DNA of 64,000 bases from Dirofilaria immitis (taxonomy: Eukaryota; Nematoda; Chromadorea; Rhabditida; Onchocercidae): NCBI GenBank assembly GCA_024305405.1, contig JAKNDB010000068.1, positions 3,410,501 through 3,474,500 on the forward strand, in the 5' to 3' direction. Of this stretch, positions 55,978-64,000 are shown piece after piece. Both the position numbers and the translations under genes were made by a program. The number at the start of each line of letters is the position of its first letter. Within the stretch, counting starts at the first letter, position 1. The notes under the pieces are model-generated. The model was not told the origin of the DNA. It saw nothing but the letters and a program-made list of their open reading frames with translations, and did no database searches.

Positions 55978-58027
55978 TGTTTACCATTTTGATCGTTTTT
56001 TCCGTTTTTCATATATTATTAAAGAGAAAAAAAGGTTTTCAACAAAAATTTTATTCTTTTTTTAAACAGATTTTTCATTCTCTTTTTTTATTTTTATTTT
56101 ATTTAATTACAAAATAATTTTTTTTTGATACGAACCGCCATTTTTGTTTTTGTTTATTTCTCGAAATTATTATTTGTGTTTATTACAATGAAATACTAAA
56201 TAGTAAATAATATTTGTTCATTCCTTTGTTTGTTTTTCTTATTGTTAATTGTTATTTATTATACTGAAATGATAAATAATAATAATAAACGATGTTCATT
56301 TGTTTATTTCCTTCATTTACTTTTAATAACTATTAATATAAGTAATAAATAATAATAATATTTATTTATTTGCTTGTTTTATTTACCTTTTTTTATTTTT
56401 AACTGTCATATATCGCAATTAAATGATAAATAATAACATGCATAATTATAAATTAATATTACATTTCCTCATTGTTGATTTATAATTTGTTTAATTTAAC
56501 TCTAAAATATTTTATTTTGGGATAAAAATATTTCACAGATAATAAATATTTTCATTTTATTTTGAATTTTATTTCTTATTTGAATAAAAATCTTTACATA
56601 GATATTCCCTTAAGAATAAAAATATTTAAATTTTATGCTACAATCTTTTCCCTTACTGATAAAATATATTATATTCTTTTTGATAATTTCATTCATTTAA
56701 AAATATTTTCTGCAATATTTTAAATTTTGGAATATTTAATTATCATTTGCTATCATTAAATAATAAAAAATTATTTATACTATCATACAGTAATAGCTTG
56801 GTAAATATAATACAGTAATATTTTAGCAATAATATTTTGATTATTTCAATCTAATAATGCATTTAATAATTCAATAATTATTTTAATATTTATGGTTTTT
56901 TCCTTATTTTAAGCTTTCAATAAACATATTTTATTCGACCAAAAATAAATTACTCGAAATTAGTTTGTTATTTGAAATTAATAAGAATTGGAATTCATTT
57001 CATTGCAATATAAATTTACATTTCCATATATATATATATATATATATATCATTGTAAATTCAAATTTTAAATTTTATCATTTGCACCTGGCTATCGTTTA
57101 ATTTTGATATAATTATTATGTAGATTATCAATTCCATGTATAATTTTGTATTTAATTATTCCCATACATAAATTTATTTTTAATAATGATAATAATAATA
57201 ATAATAATAAGAGCTTAAATTTTAGAAATCATCATTTTTTTGCTTAATTTCAAATTGATTTAATCGATTATGGAAATAAATAACTAAAATACTTAAAAGT
57301 AGGAAATGATATAAAAGAGAAAATTAAAAGAACTTTTGATAATCTTTGATTTTCTGTGAATAATGTTTATTGTTTATTGTTATTGTTTACGATTATTCAA
57401 ATAGATCAATCGTATTCGTTGCATCATAAATGTGCACATCTGTTCATTGCAGGGATTCATAATGACAGACTAATAGGTTGATGAATTGATCGAGAAAAAG
57501 AACTTTAAGTTTTATTATTATTATCATTATCATTATTCGCAATCGGTATATTTTAGTCATAGATACATTATGCCGCAATAAATAAACTATTCTTTGATTA
57601 TAATAATAATTAATATCAATAATAGTTATAGGAAAAGTAATATAATGTCAGTTGAAATGATGATATTAATATCTGATCAAAATTTGATAAGTAATAAAAC
57701 CATTTCTGATTATAGTACATTAGTTAGGACAAATCATCAAAGATATGAATTAACATTTGATAATTTTAATTCATTGATAATAATTGTGAGTTATTGAAGA
57801 GGATTGGTGAAATTTTGTTGAAATAATCTTTGAACTAAAGTTGAAAACAGTTTAAAAATAGAATAATAAAACTTCGCCACTTGCATATTACTCAATGAAT
57901 CATTCATGATTGTGAGTGATAGATGAATGATAGCAATGTCAACAATAATTTTTAAATTCGTTAAGAAGAGAAAAAGTAATATTTATTTATTTTCATTTCA
58001 AGAAAATTTTTGCATTATTACCATAAG

Positions 58028-58597
58028 AATCTATTTATGCTTTCTCCAAGAAAGCTTCATATTAATTTATCGTAAGAATCTATTTATGCTCATTTCAAGG
58101 AATCATCATATTAATTTATCGTAAGAATCTATTTATGTTCATTTCAAGGAATCATCATATTAATTTATCGTAAGAATCTATTTATGTTCATTTCAAGGAA
58201 TCATCATATTAATTTATCGTAAGAATCTATTTATGTTCATTTCAAGGAATCATCATATTAATTTATCGTAAGAATCTATTTATGTTCATTTCAAGGAATC
58301 ATCATATTAATTTATCGTAAGAATCTATTTATGTTCATTTCAAGGAATCATCATATTAATTTATCGTAAGAATCTATTTATGTTCATTTCAAGGAATCAT
58401 CATATTAATTTATCGTAAGAATCTATTTATGTTCATTTCAAGGAATCATCATATTAATTTATCGTAAGAATCTATTTATGTTCATTTCAAGGAATCATCA
58501 TATTAATTTATCGTAAGAATCTATTTATGTTCATTTCAAGGAATCATCATATTAATTTATCGTAAGAATCTATTTATGTTCATTTCAAGGAATCATC
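58028..58597. repeat. 49-base minisatellite, 11 full copies plus a partial
   Basis: Unit AATCTATTTATGTTCATTTC, AAGGAATCATCATATTAATT, TATCGTAAG. The period is exactly 49 from 58028 to 58567. The first copy is the most diverged (GCTTTCTCCAAGAAAGCTTC in place of the middle), the second has one change, and copies 3-11 are essentially identical, so growth was recent and on the right side. A frame on the plus strand stays open for two units only. Confidence 0.98.
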
Positions 58598-59829
58598 TTA
58601 TTTTGTTGTATCTGAAAAAGTTTACTGCTCGTCTTATCTTATGGTAATGAATCCATTTATTTCCACTTCTTCAAACAATCTTCACATTTTATTTAATTTA
58701 CTTTATTTATTGTTTATTCAAAATAAAAAGGCAATATTTCGGCAGCCCAATAAAATTAATTATTCGATTTGCAATAATAGCAACAATCACAATGGTAATA
58801 ACAAAAAATATTTTTAAAATAAAATTGATGAAAAAGTTTTTCAAATTGATAAAAGTTTTTTTTCGATAGAATAAGTGATAAGAAAGAAAATGGAAAAGAA
58901 TGATAAAAAAATAAGAAAAAGAAAGATTTAATTAATAATTTAAATAAAATTTTGATATAGAAATTGATAATAGATAAGACTTTTCCCTTTGATAAAAAAT
59001 ATTTAAATTTTAACTTTACGCTATTTATTAATTATCAAAATCGATTAGATTAAAATATTTAAGTGTATATATGAAATATATACGTGTGTGGCTGTATAAG
59101 ATGCGTGGGTGTACGTAGATGTGTGTAGGTGTATAAATATTAATATTCTTAATTATTACTTACATTCTAACTTCTATAATATTATTTATTTATTATCTAT
59201 TAATAAAATTCAAACATCATGTATATGTATGGGTCCGTATTATTCATGTATATATGTATTATATTCATCAATTTATTGGCATTGATATTATCAATGGATG
59301 ATGTGTTTTCCTAGGAGATGAATACACAATATTTTATATCCATATATATACATACATATTATGTATACTCATGAGGCCAAGGATGGCTTTGTTTAGCCTG
59401 ATTTTAATTTAGGAAAGAAATAAAAGAAGCTGGAAGCCTTAATTAAAAAAGTTGAAATTGCTTTTAATGAAAATAAGCATATCCTACTGCTATTATCATC
59501 CAAATTTATTTCATTATTTATGCACAAATAAAAATGAAAATGAAAAAAAAGCAGCAGAAAAATGATTATATATTTTAAAATTAAATTTAAATTGAAATTC
59601 AATAATCAATAACTATATATTAGAAAATTAAATTCAAATTCAGATTATATAAACGAAAATGACGATTGCATTTCAGATTAATTCAGTATTCGTATTATAA
59701 TAAAATTTTTAGATGAATCATCTTACATTCATCTTATTCAATGATTATAAAATTTCATAGTAATCTAATATCTCAATCACGATGCAATCATTTCATGGTA
59801 ATTTAATATTTTATTTATATTGAAACTTT

Positions 59830-60500
59830 ATGCTATCATTCCTACTCATATCAACACTGTTATCATAATCGTTATTATCATTATTACTACCATCATTATT
59901 TCTATTGTTGTTGCTAAAAATCATTATATAACAATCCATAATTATTATTACAGTTATTATTGGTGGTAATAATAATCACTACTATTTCTGTCTTTACTAT
60001 CACAACATTATTAGCATTTGCTGTTACAATCATTATCACTATTATTATTATTCACTGTTACTATTGTCAGTAATTATTACTATCACTATCATTATCTCTA
60101 TTATTTCTGCCATTACTAATCACATACCATTATCATTTGTTGTTACAATCATATTATCAGCATTAATGTTATCATCGGTGGCTATTGCTGCTGCTATCTT
60201 TAATTGTTATCCTCCACCATTAGCAATAATTATCGCCATTATCATTTGTTATCAACAATCACTATTATAATGATAAATAATCCTTTTTCATAACAATTAA
60301 TTAATTATATAGCTAATTTATCTCATTACCATTATTTTTCCATTAATCCTATTCTTAATCAACATTTGATCCATCTGTCATTGTTATAACAATTACTGTT
60401 ATCATTATCAATATTATAATCATCATTATCATTATTATTAACAGCAATCATTGTTTCCATCATTAATTGTTATTAACAATCATTATTATGAATAATGGTT
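59830..60500. repeat. CATTAT-rich interrupted simple sequence
   Basis: Long block of ATTATCATT, ACTATTATT and CATCATT triplets with many interruptions. Ile/Thr/Ser-rich frames across it are not genes. Confidence 0.8.
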
Positions 60501-60589
60501 ATTTATCATAATTAATTACTTAAATAATGATTTTATCCCATTACAATCATTCATTCAGTAATTCTCCTCTGGCAACATCACATCACATC

Positions 60590-60772
60590 ATATCCATGTA
60601 GCCAGCCATTCATCTATCTATCCATCCATTCATCCAGCTAGCCATCTATCCATCTAACTTACCATCTATCCAGCCATCTAGCTAACCATCCATCCATCCA
60701 TCCATCCATCCATCCATCCATCCATCCATCCATCCATTCTCCATCCATCCATCTATCCCATCTAGCTACCCA
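60590..60772. repeat. (CATC)n microsatellite with CTAG-containing variants
   Basis: About 13 perfect CATC repeats (60680-60735) are flanked by decayed units such as CATCTAGC and CCAGCTAGCCATCTAT. Confidence 0.93.
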
Positions 60773-61017
60773 TTTTGGCATTTAATTTGCTTTTAATCGA
60801 AATTGGCAAATTCCATAGCATTTGTTGATAGATAGACAGCTCCAAATATATGGTTCTTTCCTTTATAATAATACTATTTATACCAATATTCATTCAGCTA
60901 ATTCTCATCGTTTTTCCTTATCTTTCTCTTTTTCCTCTCATCTCTTCCAGCCTTCTTAAATGCAAAAATTATTTTTCTTTCAGTTAATGAAATGCATTTC
61001 ATATAACCTTTTCTTAT

Positions 61018-61200
61018 TTTCCTTTCTTCCTCCTTCATTCCTTCACTCCTTCATTCCTTCCTCTTCATTCCTTCACCCCTTCATTTCCTGATTTTTCGTT
61101 CTTCACTTTTCCTTCTTTTCTTCACTCCTTCATTCCTTCACTACTTTACTTCTTACTCCTTCGCTCCTTCTCTCCTTCACTCCTTCATTCTTTTTCTTTT
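61018..61200. repeat. CCTTCATT/CACTCCTT pyrimidine repeat
   Basis: CTTCATTC and CTTCACTC octamer-like units repeat with variation through about 180 bases. Confidence 0.85.
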
Positions 61201-61435
61201 TCAATCGAATTCATTCTATCTTTCGTCTTTTGCATTTATAGTATAGCCTATTTGTCTCTCCGATTTAACTTAATACTTATTTACTCAATTTTATTTTATT
61301 TTTATTTCACTTCATTTTATTTCATTTCCAATTTTTATTCTAATTATTTTATAATAAATTATATATCTTATAACGGTAGTTATTAGTTGGTTATTAGTAT
61401 CGCCAACATTTGTTGCTAAAAGATGTCAGTAATGA

Positions 61436-61441
61436 TGATAG

Positions 61442-61481
<40 letters not shown>

Positions 61482-61492
61482 AATGATGAAGA
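61436..61492. repeat. (GAT)n microsatellite
   Basis: About 14 GAT repeats; the minus-strand poly-Ser frame is an artefact. Confidence 0.95.
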
Positions 61493-61904
61493 AGCTGAGA
61501 ATTCATCAATTTGCTTTATTATCCACTGATAATGATCACTACTATTATCATTATCATTATTACTATTATCAATCATTTCGTCTGGCAAAATTTGGCTAAA
61601 TTACATTTTAATTATAAATTAAAATATACTTAAGAAAGGTAAGTTAACGATTATTATTCAATTCTTTTCATTAATTATTAGTATAAATTAAATTTATTAT
61701 ACAAAATAAATAAACAAAATGATATGCAAATAAATAGATCAAAAACAATATTTATGTATAAATAAACGAAAAAATAAAATATTTAAAATATAAATATGAA
61801 TATACCCTGATATTGATTAGATCAAATATTGTATATACATCTTAATTTATTGAATAGATATAAACATATCTAAAAAATGATAATATTATAGCTGTCATGC
61901 GGAA

Positions 61905-62075
61905 AAAGATTCTATCCGGATGGGAGATGGATAAGCGGTGATGTAAGGAACAGAAGTAAGTAAGATATAAGGAATATATGATAACATCCTGATGATATAT
62001 TATCATAAGAATATTAGGATACTGTAAGAGGCATACGGAAAGTGATTCTATCCGGATGGGTGATGGATAAATAAA
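61905..62075. repeat. Direct duplicate with ATTCTATCCGGATGGG motif
   Basis: ATTCTATCCGGATGGG followed by AGATGGATAA or TGATGGATAA occurs at about 61910 and 62046, each preceded by CATGCGGAAA or CATACGGAAA. ATCCGGAT is palindromic. Relationship to the ATCCGGA repeat at 13520-13740 is likely but decayed. Confidence 0.8.
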
Positions 62076-62180
62076 TGCAACGGTATGCAATAAGTATAAT
62101 TCGAAGAATAAATGATAAATTTTTGTTTTCAATATTCATCATTTTTTCTCTTCTTTTTTTCCCCTCTTTTCTCGTCAAAA

Positions 62181-62213
62181 TGCTTCTATTTAGCAATATG
62201 CTAAATAGAAGCA
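62181..62213. repeat. Perfect 33-base hairpin (15-base arms, 3-base loop)
   Basis: TGCTTCTATTTAGCA, ATA, then the exact complement TGCTAAATAGAAGCA. Not a simple repeat, so such perfection is not expected by chance. No poly-T run typical of a pol III terminator follows. Confidence 0.9.
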
Positions 62214-62299
62214 TAACTAATTTTCCTTAGCAACCTTATGCTTATTTTCTCTTAATAACAATGAAATGAAATGATAAAATTGATTATTTCTATTTGAAA

Positions 62300-62585
62300 A
62301 CCTTTTTTTTCTCTTCTTTCTCACCTCTCTCTCTCTTTCTCTCTCTCTACTTTCTCCCTTTCTCTCTTTCTCTTTCATCTCTGTTTGACCATATCTATAG
62401 ATATATATAAATTTACATTTTGAAATAATGAAATTAAATGGGAAAAAGAAATTTGCATTTTCATTTTCCTTTTCGAAATAATGAAATCGAAATGAAAAAC
62501 TTTTTTTTCAATAAATATTTGAAAAGAACTTTTTCCTTTCCCTCTTTCTCTCTCTGTCTCTCTCTCTCCTCTCTCTTTCTTTCTT
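62300..62585. repeat. Pyrimidine (TC) tracts
   Basis: Two CT-rich blocks, 62310-62390 and 62535-62585, flanking a duplicated GGGAAAAAGAAATTTGCATTT/TTTCGAAATAATGAAATCGA-like AT segment. Confidence 0.8.
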
Positions 62586-62860
62586 GCTCTTTTCTTTTAT
62601 TGAAATTTATTTATTGCAATAGGGAAATTAAATGTGAAGAAGAGAATTCGAAATGTAAGCTTCGTTTAATAAAATATTTCAAAAAGTTTTTTTTTTGAAA
62701 AAAGTTTTTAATTAAAAAATAATTTTTTTATTTAATAAATAAAGAAAGCACATTAATATTGTTTATTTATATTTTAAACGGAGCTTTTATTTTGAATTTT
62801 CTTCTTCACATAATAATAATAATTCTTAATTCTTTTTAGTTTTTCATCAATTTTCATAAA

Positions 62861-63057
<197 letters not shown>

Positions 63058-64000
63058 TTTGTTTATCATTGATAATTATTGAATGATATAAATAAGTTAA
63101 GCATAAATCAGTAAATGATGAATAAGTTGTTTATAAAAATTTTTCCTCTATGTTGTTTACTTATTTTTCATGCTAATTTTTCTCGTCTCTTTTCTATTCT
63201 TAATTTTATTTCTCTACTTATTTACTATTATATGTAAATTATTAATTGTAAATTTGATGAATAAAATACGGTATAAATATATTATCTATTTTTTCTTCTC
63301 TCTTTGTTTTATCATTTAATTATGCTGATATTCATTTTTCATTAATTTTAATTTCAAAATATTAATTACCCATTTTTCATTAATTCATTTCGTATTAAAT
63401 TACAATATTTCAAATATAACTTATAGAAATATATACAAATTGAATGATAATTATAAATAATAAAAAAAAGGGAATAAAAATTTTTCTTTTTAATTTAAAT
63501 TTCTTATTTCAATTTTTTTTTAGTACATTCATTGCTTTACTTATTTTCTGTCTTCTTTTTTCTAAATTATTATTTCACCTGTTTGTTAATTAATTATTCT
63601 TATTAAATATTTTCCATTTACCTATTTTGTTATCATTTCTTTTCGGATGAATGAATATTCTCAAAAGTTTGTTTGCCATATCCAATAGCAAAATAGGCAA
63701 ACAGCAGTAATTAATTGATAAATTATTTAAATCATATAATGGGAAGTTAGAAAAGGAAAAGATAGAATTGAAAATTTAATTTAATTCAAATATAACTTTT
63801 AATATTTAATAAAAACAAAAAAATAAGTTAGTACTCTCATAATTTGCATATTTTATCAATTTGTCAAATAATTTTTGAAATAACTTCAACTTAATAATTC
63901 AGTTAATCAAATTTATCATTTCAAATTCGATAATTTATAGGAAAATTTATCACATCTATTTTTCTCGCTTACTTTTAAGCGTACTAAAATTATTTCATGT

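Noticed and set aside
58028..58597. CRISPR-like array
   Set aside because: The 49-base units are contiguous without unique spacers, the DNA is eukaryotic, and no cas genes are present; it is a minisatellite.
59393..60270. Ile/Ser-rich frames
   Set aside because: They follow CATTAT simple repeats and AT-rich DNA and show no domain.

Overview
The window reads as nuclear DNA of an animal, most likely a nematode. It is extremely AT-rich, its genes are broken into many short exons by GT-AG introns of a few hundred to over a thousand bases, and most 3' splice sites end in a compact TTTCAG-type signal without a long pyrimidine tract. No prokaryotic, viral or organellar gene organisation is visible. 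The species cannot be named from sequence alone.

Five multi-exon genes can be rebuilt from translated exons: a STARD10-type START-domain lipid-transfer protein (+, 6709-13083), FRG1 (+, 15776-18617), a spinster-type major facilitator transporter (-, 21013-25105), a divergent C1GALT1-like GT31 glycosyltransferase (+, 31837-35172) and a divergent alpha-tubulin (-, 36330-42145). Three further coding-looking fragments on the minus strand (26531-26588, 50221-50330, 52313-52390) could not be assigned. The genes do not form a pathway; they look like ordinary neighbours, each under its own control.

The rest is non-coding and dominated by repeats: a two-unit minisatellite (1576-2072), an intronic minisatellite (9046-9500), a nearly perfect 49-base array (58028-58597), long ATT/TTA and CA microsatellites, purine and pyrimidine tracts, and several short inverted repeats, one of which looks like a MITE (4322-4433). 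From about 42.2 kb to the end almost nothing is coding.

Two results stand out. First, tandem duplication has copied exon-intron junctions in two genes: the alpha-tubulin gene carries six copies of the 3' end of its penultimate exon with the 5' splice site, and the C1GALT1-like gene carries about four decayed copies of the exon 3/intron 3 boundary. Second, every rebuilt gene has one or more sites where a conserved reading frame is lost and regained as if one base were missing (two at one site). All are losses and most fall in homopolymers. This points to a consensus error in the assembly rather than to decay of five neighbouring genes, and protein predictions from this window should be corrected for it.
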